A stretch of DNA of 64,000 nucleotides. Origin: Fulvivirga ligni (GTDB taxonomy: Bacteria; Bacteroidota; Bacteroidia; Cytophagales; Cyclobacteriaceae). The stretch covers positions 5,783,501-5,847,500 of the forward strand of contig NZ_CP089979.1 of NCBI RefSeq assembly GCF_021389935.1. The letters run 5' to 3'. Position numbers and translations under genes: made by a program. Below, one piece after another: positions 52,582-61,929 of the stretch (position 1 is the first letter of the stretch; the number at the start of each line of letters is the position of its first letter). The notes beneath the pieces are model-generated. The model was not told the origin of the DNA. It ran no database searches and was given only the letters and a program-made list of their open reading frames with translations.

Positions 52582-53205
52582 TTACCTATTCAACAACTCC
52601 TGATATCTCTCCACATACTGCCCTACCTGAAATCCATCCATTAAAGCATGATTAACGTGTATTGACATAGGCATGATGTGCTTACCATCCTTCAAGTGAA
52701 GTTTACCAAAAGATATTTTAGGGCAGCTGTCCTGGTGAGAGAAACTTCTGGCATGAGAAATAGAGGTAAAGTTCAGCCATGGTAGTGAAGAATAGTGAAT
52801 AACATTTTCAGATGAGGTAGATGGAATAAGATCTGAAGTACTTTGAACACGCTGAATCTCCTCCTTGGCCTTCTTTTGAAATTCCATGTAATCATCATAG
52901 AAATCAATATAAGCAAAACCAAATGTTCCGTTTTCCCTATTAATAGTGGGGGAAGCATGCACCTGATCGAAAACAAGCACTGAGTCACCGTCAATTCTAT
53001 ATTTAAACTCCTCTATGCTATTGGCCACAACTAATGAATTATGGAGATAGTACAGAAAAAAAGAAAACCCCTCTTTCTTAGCCACAGAGTAAGCCTTAGT
53101 GCAATCCAGCTCTACAGTAACACCAAAAAACGGTTCATCAAAGCTTCTAAAAAACTGAAAATGCTCTCTCCTATTCCAGGTATTGATATCTAGTCTACGT
53201 GTCAT
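52582..53205 (-). CDS. Type A chloramphenicol-acetyltransferase-like protein
   Basis: 207 residues from the ATG at 53205 (MTRRLDINTWNRREHF); the TTG at 53223 is less likely. The catalytic motif is HVNHALMDGFQVGQ (H186, D190), and SSLPWLNFTSIS is the acyl-CoA loop of type A CATs. Fold and length match trimeric CAT (about 215 residues). Many chromosomal homologues act on unknown substrates, so resistance cannot be inferred. It has no neighbouring resistance or mobile genes. It diverges from the SDR gene. Confidence 0.85.
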   Translation of the reverse strand: MTRRLDINTWNRREHFQFFRSFDEPFFGVTVELDCTKAYSVAKKEGFSFFLYYLHNSLVVANSIEEFKYRIDGDSVLVFDQVHASPTINRENGTFGFAYIDFYDDYMEFQKKAKEEIQRVQSTSDLIPSTSSENVIHYSSLPWLNFTSISHARSFSHQDSCPKISFGKLHLKDGKHIMPMSIHVNHALMDGFQVGQYVERYQELLNR

Positions 53206-53335
53206 GTCTTTATCTTCTATCAACTGAATATATACATCTCATTCATCTTTTCAATTCTTCCGCTAACAAAAAAATATATGAAAGCATTATATGACCATCT
53301 GTTAACTATCTTTATACTAAACCAATGAATACGCT

Positions 53336-54196
53336 ATGCAAGGAATGTTAAAACCTGAATCATTAAAAGGAAAAACCATTATAGTTACTGGTGGAGGTAC
53401 CGGTTTAGGCCGATCTATGGGCAAATATTTTTTAGAACTTGGAGCTAATCTGGTGATTTCCAGCCGAAAACAAGAAGTTTTAGATCAGGCAGCTCAAGAA
53501 CTAGAAGACGAAACTGGAGGTAAAGTATTACCCATAGCCTGTGATATCAGAAACTACAATGAAATAGAAAATGTATTAAAAACCACTGAAGAGAAATTTG
53601 GCCAGGTGGACGGCGTGCTCAATAATGCGGCAGGGAACTTCATAAGTCCTACAGAGAGATTATCCCATCGAGCTTTTGATATAGTGGTTGATATTGTACT
53701 TCGAGGCACCTATAATTTCACTTTAGCCACAGGCAAAAACTGGATAGAGAAAAAGCAGACTGGTACTTTCCTGAATATTGTAACCACCTATGCCTGGACC
53801 GGATCAGGATACGTTGTACCCTCGGCTTGTGCTAAGGCAGGTGTACTAGCTTTAACGCGATCTCTAGCGGTAGAATGGGCAAAGTATAATATTCGTTCAA
53901 ATGCCATTGCCCCTGGGCCATTCCCCACAGAAGGTGCATGGAAAAGATTATTTCCTGGAGATGTGGCTGAGCAAATTGATCCATTAAAAAGAATTCCTCT
54001 TAAACGTTTTGGTGAACACCAAGAATTGGCGAACCTGGCTGCTTATCTAATGTCTGATTACTCAGCCTATGTAAATGGCGAGGTAATTACCATAGATGGT
54101 GGAGAATGGCTAATCGGAGCTGGTGAATTCAATGGATTGGAGGCCGTACCGCAGGACATGTGGGACGAATTAGAAAAAAACAGAGCTAAAAAATAA
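53336..54196 (+). CDS. SDR dehydrogenase, 2,4-dienoyl-CoA reductase-like
   Basis: 286 residues. The nucleotide-binding loop is TGGGTGLGRSMG (about 18-29) and NNAAGNFISP the second conserved block. In place of the usual YxxxK the motif is S-A-C-A-K (VVPSACAKAGVLAL); this loss of tyrosine is typical of 2,4-dienoyl-CoA reductases, as are EWAKYNIRSNAIAPGP and TEGAW. It probably reduces polyunsaturated fatty acyl-CoA in beta-oxidation. No partner genes are adjacent. Confidence 0.9.
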   Translation: MQGMLKPESLKGKTIIVTGGGTGLGRSMGKYFLELGANLVISSRKQEVLDQAAQELEDETGGKVLPIACDIRNYNEIENVLKTTEEKFGQVDGVLNNAAGNFISPTERLSHRAFDIVVDIVLRGTYNFTLATGKNWIEKKQTGTFLNIVTTYAWTGSGYVVPSACAKAGVLALTRSLAVEWAKYNIRSNAIAPGPFPTEGAWKRLFPGDVAEQIDPLKRIPLKRFGEHQELANLAAYLMSDYSAYVNGEVITIDGGEWLIGAGEFNGLEAVPQDMWDELEKNRAKK

Positions 54197-54216
54197 CATC
54201 ATTTAACATCATATTT

Positions 54217-54246
54217 AATGCTCAGTCGATCCTTCGGCTGAGCATT
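54217..54246 (+). terminator. Rho-independent terminator after the SDR gene
   Basis: A 9-base perfect stem (AATGCTCAG at 54217-54225 with CTGAGCATT at 54238-54246) has a 12-base loop and a short T tract. It lies 20 bases after the SDR stop and just before the bioF promoter. Confidence 0.8.
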
Positions 54247-54249
54247 TTC

Positions 54250-54257
54250 TATATTTG
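54250..54257 (+). promoter_or_regulatory. Probable -7 element of the bio operon
   Basis: TATATTTG matches TAnnTTTG exactly and lies 23 bases before the bioF ATG. The -33 element is not clear since it would fall in the terminator. No BirA-type operator palindrome was recognised. Confidence 0.45.
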
Positions 54258-54280
54258 TACCTCGACACATTCTTTATTGC

Positions 54281-55396
54281 ATGCTTGAAAAAAGATTAGC
54301 ACAACAATTACAATTAAGAAAAGATCAGAAGTCATTTAGACAATTGATCACGCCATCAGGACTAGTTGATTTCTGCTCAAATGATTATCTGGGATTAGCA
54401 AGATCTACTGAACTCTTCTCCATGATTCAAGAGCGTGCTGATATCATTAAAAAGAATGGTGCTGCTGGCTCACGTCTGCTTTCTGGTAACTCTTCTCATA
54501 TAGAGAATACGGAAAACAAATTAGCAGATATTTTTAAATCCGAAAAGGCATTAATATTCAATTCTGGTTACAATGCTAATCTGGCGGTGCTTTCATCCAT
54601 ACCTCAAAAATCCGACACTATCATTTACGATGAAAAATCTCATGCTTGCATCAAAGATGGTGCTCGACTTAGCCTGGCCAATAGATATAGCTTTAAGCAC
54701 AATGATATAGATGATCTACGAAAAAAAATATCAAAGGCCACTGGACAGGTTTTCATAGTAGCAGAGTCAATATACTCTATGGATGGAGACGAATGCCCAT
54801 TAAAAGATATTGTAGACCTAGCCGAAAAAACCGGAGCTGAAATCATCTTGGATGAGGCTCACAGCACTGGAATCTTGGGCAACAACGGCAATGGATTGGC
54901 AGGCACATTAAACCTTCACAATAAAATTTTCGCTCGAATTTATACATTTGGTAAAGCCATGGGTATACACGGCGCAGCTCTTGCAGGTTCACAAACACTC
55001 ATAGATTATACCGTGAATTTTGCCAGACCATTTATTTATACTACTGCACCTTCTCCACATCAAATTGCGGCTATTGATGCGTCTTTTGATTACCTGAATT
55101 CAAACAATAGTCATAAACAGAAGCTAGAAAATAACATAAGATTCTATAAAGAACAGATTCAGAAAATTTCCGGACTAGAATCACTCCCTAGCAACCACCC
55201 TATTCAAGGCATTATCATACAAGGGAATCAAGCAGCACGAGCGGCAGCTGAACAACTTCAGAAAAAAGGACTTGACGTGAGAGCAATTCTTTCTCCTACT
55301 GTAAAAAAAGGTTCTGAAAGATTGCGCATTTGCATACATTCTTTCAACACATCTGATGAAATCTCCCTTTTGATTGATAGCTTAGCAGCATTATAA
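54281..55396 (+). CDS. bioF: 8-amino-7-oxononanoate synthase-like PLP enzyme
   Basis: 371 residues. Fold type I alpha-oxoamine synthase with the PLP lysine in TFGKAMGIHGAALAG and the DEAHSTGILGNNG segment. BioF condenses pimeloyl-ACP and alanine to give KAPA, the first step in the biotin ring pathway. It shares one base with bioD (TAATG), so translation is coupled. The operon position with bioD and bioA supports the bioF assignment. Confidence 0.94.
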   Translation: MLEKRLAQQLQLRKDQKSFRQLITPSGLVDFCSNDYLGLARSTELFSMIQERADIIKKNGAAGSRLLSGNSSHIENTENKLADIFKSEKALIFNSGYNANLAVLSSIPQKSDTIIYDEKSHACIKDGARLSLANRYSFKHNDIDDLRKKISKATGQVFIVAESIYSMDGDECPLKDIVDLAEKTGAEIILDEAHSTGILGNNGNGLAGTLNLHNKIFARIYTFGKAMGIHGAALAGSQTLIDYTVNFARPFIYTTAPSPHQIAAIDASFDYLNSNNSHKQKLENNIRFYKEQIQKISGLESLPSNHPIQGIIIQGNQAARAAAEQLQKKGLDVRAILSPTVKKGSERLRICIHSFNTSDEISLLIDSLAAL

Positions 55397-56010
55397 TGAA
55401 TTATTTCGTATCAGCCATCGGGACGGACAGTGGGAAAACGCTTGCGTCAGCTATTTTAACGCAAGCTCTTAAGGCAGATTACTGGAAACCTATTCAAGCC
55501 GGAGAACCCACCGATAGTAACACCATTAGAAATTGGTTAGGAGATAGGGTTAAAGTGCATCCTGAAGCCTATTATCTAAAAACACCAGCTTCTCCACATT
55601 ATGCGGCAGAAGTAGATAATATTAGGCTAAGCATTAATAACCTTAAATGCCCTCTTACTCAGAACAACCTTCTTATTGAAGGCGCTGGCGGACTACTTGT
55701 TCCGCTTAACGAAACTGAGAAAATGATTGATCTCATTCCTCATTTTAAAGCGGAATTAATATTGATTGCCAACGTTTATCTGGGAAGTATTAATCACACT
55801 TTGTTATCACTAGAAGCAATTAAATCTAGAGGCATCAAGCTTAGAGGTATCATTTTTAATGGTCCGGATGTAAAGTCTACCAAAGACATCATTATGAGCC
55901 ATACTAGCGCTCCATGCTTATTACACATCTCTGAAGAAAATGTCATAGACGGTGCCGTTATCAAAAGGTATGCTGCTGAATTAAAAAAGAATTGGGATGA
56001 ATTGGATTGA
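55396..56010 (+). CDS. bioD: Dethiobiotin synthase
   Basis: 204 residues. The P-loop is SAIGTDSGKT near 6-15, in which the first glycine of the usual GxxTxxGKT-like motif is replaced by alanine; LIEGAGGLLVPL is the second family block. BioD closes the ureido ring of biotin from DAPA, CO2 and ATP. It is coupled to bioF (1-base overlap) and overlaps bioA by 14 bases. Confidence 0.92.
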   Translation: MNYFVSAIGTDSGKTLASAILTQALKADYWKPIQAGEPTDSNTIRNWLGDRVKVHPEAYYLKTPASPHYAAEVDNIRLSINNLKCPLTQNNLLIEGAGGLLVPLNETEKMIDLIPHFKAELILIANVYLGSINHTLLSLEAIKSRGIKLRGIIFNGPDVKSTKDIIMSHTSAPCLLHISEENVIDGAVIKRYAAELKKNWDELD

Positions 56011-57268
56011 AAGAGATAAAAAAAGTATTTGGCACCCGTTTACACCTTTATTAGGAGTAGATGATCCTTTATATATTGAATCTGGTGAAGGAGCCTATCT
56101 TATCACCGAAGATGGCTCGAAAATTCTAGATGCCGTATCTTCCTGGTGGGTAAATCTTCACGGACATGCTCACCCGCATATTACAAAAGCAATTGCCAGA
56201 CAGGCCAATGCATTAGAGCACGTTATCTTTGCTGGCTTCAGTCACAAACCAGCCATTACACTCGCAGAGAACTTATTAAGTATATTACCTGGCAATCAGG
56301 ATAAAATATTCTATTCTGATAACGGTAGCACGGCAGTGGAAGTAGCCTTAAAAATGAGTTTCCAATACTGGTATAATAAAAATGATATCAGACCTAAGGT
56401 TATAGCCATAGATGGTGCATACCATGGAGATACATTTGGGGCCATGTCAGTTGGGGAACGTGGGGACTTCACCAAGCCTTTTACAAAGCACCTCTTCGAT
56501 GTTGAGTTTATTGATTTTCCTACTGCTGATAATGAAGCTGAGGTGCTTAAGCATTTCAAAAGCTTAATCGACACTCAAGAGATAGCCTCCTTTATATTCG
56601 AGCCCATCGTTCAGGGAGCCGCAGGTATGAGAATGTATAGCGCAGAACTACTAGATCAACTTATTGCTTATGCCCAGAAAAATCAGGTCTTATGCATCAC
56701 TGATGAAGTAATGACCGGCTTTGGCCGAACCGGAAAACTATTCGCTTGCGATCATCTCCAAAACAAGCCTGATATATTTTGTCTTTCTAAAGGGCTAACT
56801 GGTGGGGCTATGGCATTAGGAGTTACATCCTGCACTGAGAAAATACTCAATGCATTCAAATCAGAAGATTTATACAAAACCTTTCTTCATGGCCACTCAT
56901 TTACAGCTAACCCCATTGCTTGTGCCGCAGCTAATGCTAGCTTCGATTTGTTAATGGAGGAAAGCTGTATGCAGAATATCGAAAGAATATCTGATAAACA
57001 TAAGACCTTTAGAGACAAGCATACTGGCAATTCAAAAATCAGAGATATCAGATCCAAAGGCACCATATTGGCGTTGGAATTCTATACTGATAAAGACAGC
57101 TCATATTTTAGTGAAATGCGGAATAAGCTTTACCCTTTTTTCCTAAATAAGGGCATTTTACTGAGGCCACTCGGTAATTTAATATACCTTATCCCGCCTT
57201 ACATTATCACTAATGAAGAGCTGGATAAGATATACTCAGCCATTGAGGAATTCTTATCTTTAGATTAA
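55997..57268 (+). CDS. bioA: Adenosylmethionine-8-amino-7-oxononanoate aminotransferase
   Basis: 423 residues. Class III aminotransferase; IWHPFTPL is the family start and CLSKGLTGGAMALG contains the PLP lysine. YSDNGSTAVEVALKM and DEVMTGFGRTG are further signatures. BioA converts KAPA to DAPA with S-adenosylmethionine as amino donor. The start ATG lies inside the bioD 3' end. bioB is not in this operon. Confidence 0.95.
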   Translation: MNWIERDKKSIWHPFTPLLGVDDPLYIESGEGAYLITEDGSKILDAVSSWWVNLHGHAHPHITKAIARQANALEHVIFAGFSHKPAITLAENLLSILPGNQDKIFYSDNGSTAVEVALKMSFQYWYNKNDIRPKVIAIDGAYHGDTFGAMSVGERGDFTKPFTKHLFDVEFIDFPTADNEAEVLKHFKSLIDTQEIASFIFEPIVQGAAGMRMYSAELLDQLIAYAQKNQVLCITDEVMTGFGRTGKLFACDHLQNKPDIFCLSKGLTGGAMALGVTSCTEKILNAFKSEDLYKTFLHGHSFTANPIACAAANASFDLLMEESCMQNIERISDKHKTFRDKHTGNSKIRDIRSKGTILALEFYTDKDSSYFSEMRNKLYPFFLNKGILLRPLGNLIYLIPPYIITNEELDKIYSAIEEFLSLD

Positions 57269-57271
57269 AGA

Positions 57272-58894
57272 CTACTTCTCCTTTCTTCCATTCAGGTATT
57301 GCTCCAGCTTAGCTTTTAGCTCAGGACTACCATTGGTATATTGTGGAGAGTTGCCTTCCTTTTCGGGGAATCTCTCAACATGTAGAGTCTGAGTAGGAAA
57401 TGCAAAGTTCACACCTAGTACTTCTGCGAGTCTCACCACTTCTAACAGAACCTCATGTCGAGCTCTCAATTCATCTGACCAGCTAGGCACTTTAAAGAAG
57501 ATATAAAACAAAACATTTAATGAAGAATCAGCCATGTCATTAAAATGAATTTCAAAATAGTCCTTTCTGGTATCAGGGTGTTTCTTCACAATCTCTTTCA
57601 GGCCCTCTACAAACACTTCTATTAATTCTGGAGGCGTATCATATGTAAGAGCAATATTGGTCATAAAGCGCCTATAAACTCTTAACCCATGATTATCAAT
57701 CATTTGGTTAGTAATGATACCGTTTGGAATATACATCAGAGAATTTCTAAATGTTCTAATTCTGGTAGATCGGAAACCTACTTCTTCCACAGTACCATCT
57801 ACATTGCCACTGGTTATCCAGTCCCCTACCTGAAATGGTCGGTCTACAAAAATCATAAGAGAGCCAAAGAAGTTCTTAATGGTATCTTGAGCAGCCAAAG
57901 CAAAAGCTAAACCTCCAATAGATAAACCTGCGATTAGACCAGTAATATCGAATTCGAGATTATCAAGTATGAACAACCCACCTACAATAATCACAAAAGT
58001 CTTAAGCACCTTTCTAAGTAGAGGCACCAATTGATCATCAAGCGTACTTTCAGTCTTATCCGCAAGCTTTCCTAAGTAAATACTCACAATGTCAACCAGC
58101 TTATATAAAAAGACAATAGCGAATATTGGCCATATTGCTCTCAAGCCCAATATCACATATTTGCTCATGGCGATTGGTAGCTGAAGAACTGGTACCAATA
58201 AAATGAGTAAGGGGAAAATCACTAGAAAACTAATAGGTCTGGCTACCGGCACAATCACTTCATCAGCAAGCTTTTTATACCCAAGTCTAAGAAGCAATTG
58301 AATGATCAACTTCTCAATAAGGAAGGTGAATAATTTATGAAGCACAAAAGCCAACACGATGAGAATAAGTATCCCAAGCATTTGCCACACATATAAGCCC
58401 ATTACCTTTTTACTACCGAAAGAAGGTAATAATTCCAGAAGCTTATCAGTACCGAAGGGATACACCTGCTTGTGCCATTGTGGAATACCTCTAATGGTCT
58501 TTTTAGAAAAGTACCATTTATTACCCACCTTCTCTACATATAGGTCAGGATACTTCTTAGTAAGGTAATATCTGGATTTATTAGAAAGGCTATCCACATA
58601 ATTTGGAACATGCGGCACTTCATCTAAATCTACGTAAATGGCATCCCCATCAAGTATTTGTTTCAGTTTTATAGCCAGTCGTTCCGCTTCCTTCTGAGTT
58701 ACCAATTCAGGATTAAAAGTCTTCGCAGCTATTTCAGGATGATTGTTATCATCTTGCAAAAAGTATAGATGGGTGTAAATAGTATTATAAGGAGTAGCCA
58801 GACTGTACTCAAGCGGATCACTATCTTCGCTCTGTCCAAAACTTATAAAAACGATAAAAAATGTAAAAAGAAGGGAAAGGTTAATTTTTCTCAT
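57272..58894 (-). CDS. MscS-family mechanosensitive ion channel
   Basis: 540 residues with a signal peptide and a periplasmic N-terminal domain (about 20-170), several membrane helices (about 170-330), then the MscS pore helix and beta-domain: GLSIGGLAFALAAQDTIKNF and VGDWITSGNVDGTVEEVG. The C-terminal region covers RSTRIRTFRNSLMYIPNG. It probably releases osmolytes on hypo-osmotic shock. It follows the propeller protein gene by 2 bases, suggesting one transcript. It converges on bioA with 3 bases between the stops. Confidence 0.92.
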   Translation of the reverse strand: MRKINLSLLFTFFIVFISFGQSEDSDPLEYSLATPYNTIYTHLYFLQDDNNHPEIAAKTFNPELVTQKEAERLAIKLKQILDGDAIYVDLDEVPHVPNYVDSLSNKSRYYLTKKYPDLYVEKVGNKWYFSKKTIRGIPQWHKQVYPFGTDKLLELLPSFGSKKVMGLYVWQMLGILILIVLAFVLHKLFTFLIEKLIIQLLLRLGYKKLADEVIVPVARPISFLVIFPLLILLVPVLQLPIAMSKYVILGLRAIWPIFAIVFLYKLVDIVSIYLGKLADKTESTLDDQLVPLLRKVLKTFVIIVGGLFILDNLEFDITGLIAGLSIGGLAFALAAQDTIKNFFGSLMIFVDRPFQVGDWITSGNVDGTVEEVGFRSTRIRTFRNSLMYIPNGIITNQMIDNHGLRVYRRFMTNIALTYDTPPELIEVFVEGLKEIVKKHPDTRKDYFEIHFNDMADSSLNVLFYIFFKVPSWSDELRARHEVLLEVVRLAEVLGVNFAFPTQTLHVERFPEKEGNSPQYTNGSPELKAKLEQYLNGRKEK

Positions 58895-58896
58895 TA

Positions 58897-61626
58897 TTAA
58901 AACTCACTGATTTTAAATGAATTACCAGATACGCTATACACGTGGTATTTCTTTGTGTTCTCAAAAAATAGAGTGGCGATTTCATGCTCACTATCAAGCG
59001 GCTGAGCATTAACTAGTTCGCCTGCCTGGTCATAAATATAGGTAAAGCCTTGCTGCTCGTCTGTAATCACATAGATTTTATTATCTAGGCTAAAGTTATA
59101 ATACTGGATGATCAACTTACCAGAGCTCAGGTAATCCTTAGAAAGCACCTCCTTACGATCAGCATCGAGCAAAGTAACTCTTCCCATGTCTTGTCTGGAA
59201 ATTAGATAATCTTTTCCTAAGGCATCAGGTACTAACTGAAATACTGTTTCTCTGCTTGGCTGATAAAGCTGATCCGTCCTCATCACTTTTCCTTCCAAAT
59301 TAAATTGGATCAACTTTCCATCGTTAGATAATGTGGTTACAATAGTCTTAGAAAAATCAGAACCATATTGAATAAAAGGTTGCGTTTCCATTTTTGAATT
59401 AAGTTTCAATGGAAATCCTTTCATCATTTCACCTCGTCTATTCAGTACACTCACGACGCCATCCTGCTGAATCGCTACAATACAATCCCTTCCTCTTACC
59501 CTCAAATGAAAAGGCTTTGTACCCAATTTACCTGTAATCTTTCGTGGCGCCCATCCTTCTAGAGTAACACCTTCTTTATTGTAAAGAAAAAGATCGCCTC
59601 TTTCTGTTGCTACCAAAAATCTATACCTCAAGCTCTTATCATAATCTACAACTGAAGCGTATTGTATATTATCTCCCTGGGTCCTCACAGGATAGCCTTC
59701 GATATAATTACCCAATCTATCTATGATGTGTAACCCATGTGATGTAGCAAAGAAATACTGAAGCTTACCATTTTTATAATAATCTACCTGCTCCACATCA
59801 GAAACAATAGGTTCACCTATAGAATCCGACCATAAAACTTTTCCTTCCGTTGAAATCAATGATATATCATAAGACGAATCCTGTATAAGGGTTTCAAGTG
59901 TATTACTAACATGATTTTTAACCACAAATGGCTTGCTAATGATAGGCTCACTATGATTCACTGCCAATAATGCTTCTACATATTGATTTTGAGCAATATG
60001 CTCTTGCTTTTCAAATGACATGGCCAAACTTGTGTAGAAGCTGTCATCAAGCCGGCTAAATTGCAAAGACCCTAACCGAAAGCCTTTTATAACATAACTA
60101 TTATTCTCAGCAAACTCCTTCCAAGACGACTCTAAGCCTACCAGCATATCATTCCAGCCAGTCACAGTACTAAAGACAAAATTGATATTTGATTCTTCTA
60201 AATTACTATCAATGAATTTGTTGAAGGAAACAGATCTGCCCCATGTGTTTTCATTTTCGATATCAGTAATCAAACTTTTTATGGCTTGAATGTTACTTCC
60301 AAAAACGATATATTCATCTATGAAAGAAAAGAAACATTCATCAAATCCTTTAAACGCAGGCCCAAAGGCATATTGAGGAAACTCAGATACATCCAATTCC
60401 TTTATATTATACAGTGAAAACTGCTCAGTGTAAACCGTATCATTATTGACCTTCGCTAGTGTTTCCGCGAACTTGTTAAGGTCCTTCAAAGCTTCATTTT
60501 CATCTTTATACTTAACATACACAAGTTCTGAAGCTTCACTATTGCTGAAAGATTGCAGAGAAGCTATCGCCACCTCTGAGCCCAGCCATTGATAAAGATC
60601 TGAGAATTGAAAATCATTTTCTTTTTCAAATTTTGCTCTTTGTGTTAAAAACTGAGCGTCATATTTCTTCCAATACTCTTGAACCTTACTATGCCATTCG
60701 GAAGGATCTGACAGTGTGTATTGAAGGAACTTGGTAGTCTGATTTGAAACAAAATATTTGATATTAGAGGAGGATGGCTCTTGGTTCTGAAACGTAGTCA
60801 GAAAATCCTCAGGAGAGCTATTTGAAAACCCATTAAATAAGATCTTGTCATCATCTACAGATACATCCAAAAAACTAGATTTCCCGAAGTGATTTAACTT
60901 CTTCACTTGACCTTTAGCATTTGAAGCCTGAAAGATATTAATGAACTGAGCGAAATTTGGAATACTTATATAAACATTGCCATCATCCTTAGCTAGCTTA
61001 GGCATTTTAGTCAGCTCCTTATTCATAGTGATGAAATTATAATTTACATCACCATTCATAAGCCTAACCACATCTTCAACTAAAAATGGAGTAAAGCTTC
61101 CAATAAATACATTATTATCTATGAGATAAGTAAAGGTTTCAGTACCCTTCTTTAATTCCGATAGTTTTAACCCCTGATAAATTCTAGAACTTGATATAAT
61201 ACTTTCATCGGCCTCAAAACCCGACACAATCTCAGAGGCAATCTTTTGACTCTCCTTAGTAGTCAGGTCAATGTAATAAGTATAATCAAAAGAGTTTTTA
61301 CCAGTAACATGTAAAGAAATCAGAGAACTGGAATTCTTTATTAATTTATCAAGTTTTCCATCATGCCCTCCAATGCTATCTAGTAATTCAAGCCTGGATT
61401 TGATATTATGAAATTCTTCAATTTCATTGAAAGATTCCCAAATAGGAGTTTCTAATAGATGGTTCCATCTATCTACCAGATTTCTAGATTCAAAAACCAA
61501 TACCGCATTATCCGGTATCTTTTCCCAGAGATCCACCTTACCTTTAAAAAAATCCTTTTGAATGTATATATATGCTGAAGCAGCTATAATTACAAGAACG
61601 GTTACTACAAGAGCTATTCTCTTCAC
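58897..61626 (-). CDS. Large membrane-anchored protein with DUF3352-like and propeller regions
   Basis: 909 residues from a GTG start at 61626; a TTG at 61665 is an alternative. A single membrane helix (about 3-20, ALVVTVLVIIAASAYIYI) anchors it. The next 550 residues begin WEKIPDNAVLVFESRNLVD, similar to DUF3352-like proteins. The C-terminal 300 residues have beta-propeller repeats (GRDCIVAIQQDGVVSVLN). Neither domain has a proven function. It is cotranscribed with the MscS gene and lies downstream of the rRNA operon terminator. Confidence 0.75.
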   Translation of the reverse strand: MKRIALVVTVLVIIAASAYIYIQKDFFKGKVDLWEKIPDNAVLVFESRNLVDRWNHLLETPIWESFNEIEEFHNIKSRLELLDSIGGHDGKLDKLIKNSSSLISLHVTGKNSFDYTYYIDLTTKESQKIASEIVSGFEADESIISSSRIYQGLKLSELKKGTETFTYLIDNNVFIGSFTPFLVEDVVRLMNGDVNYNFITMNKELTKMPKLAKDDGNVYISIPNFAQFINIFQASNAKGQVKKLNHFGKSSFLDVSVDDDKILFNGFSNSSPEDFLTTFQNQEPSSSNIKYFVSNQTTKFLQYTLSDPSEWHSKVQEYWKKYDAQFLTQRAKFEKENDFQFSDLYQWLGSEVAIASLQSFSNSEASELVYVKYKDENEALKDLNKFAETLAKVNNDTVYTEQFSLYNIKELDVSEFPQYAFGPAFKGFDECFFSFIDEYIVFGSNIQAIKSLITDIENENTWGRSVSFNKFIDSNLEESNINFVFSTVTGWNDMLVGLESSWKEFAENNSYVIKGFRLGSLQFSRLDDSFYTSLAMSFEKQEHIAQNQYVEALLAVNHSEPIISKPFVVKNHVSNTLETLIQDSSYDISLISTEGKVLWSDSIGEPIVSDVEQVDYYKNGKLQYFFATSHGLHIIDRLGNYIEGYPVRTQGDNIQYASVVDYDKSLRYRFLVATERGDLFLYNKEGVTLEGWAPRKITGKLGTKPFHLRVRGRDCIVAIQQDGVVSVLNRRGEMMKGFPLKLNSKMETQPFIQYGSDFSKTIVTTLSNDGKLIQFNLEGKVMRTDQLYQPSRETVFQLVPDALGKDYLISRQDMGRVTLLDADRKEVLSKDYLSSGKLIIQYYNFSLDNKIYVITDEQQGFTYIYDQAGELVNAQPLDSEHEIATLFFENTKKYHVYSVSGNSFKISEF

Positions 61627-61710
61627 TGATATTAATCTTTTATTGCAAATTAATAGAAAATGCAAGACTTAGCAGAATGTTGACGCCTATATCTGAGTGG
61701 TATAAACAAA

Positions 61711-61740
61711 AAAACCCTTACTAAAGCTAGTAAGGGTTTT
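61711..61740 (-). terminator. Terminator of the rRNA operon
   Basis: A 13-base perfect stem (61711-61723 with 61728-61740) with an AAGC loop. On the minus strand it is followed by seven T residues. It is 10 bases after the 5S rRNA end. Confidence 0.9.
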
Positions 61741-61749
61741 GATAAAAAC

Positions 61750-61856
61750 TGGCAACGACCTACTCTCCCACATGTTATTGCAGTACCATTGGCGCTGTAG
61801 GGCTTAACTTCTCTGTTCGGAATGGAAAGAGGTGGACACCTACGCTAGAGTCACCA
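61750..61856 (-). rRNA. rrf: 5S ribosomal RNA
   Basis: The minus strand contains the conserved CCATTCCGAACAGAGAAGTT loop and the 3' part GTGGGAGAGTAGGTC. Helix I is made of TGGTGAC (61856-61850) with GTTGCCA (61756-61750). The length of about 107 bases fits. Exact ends may differ by 2-3 bases. Transcribed leftwards after 23S. Confidence 0.95.
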
Positions 61857-61929
61857 TAAAATCTTAAATATTTTTGACAGTATTATGAAAGAATTAAGAA
61901 CTCGAACTTGTTCGGTAAGGCCAATGGCC

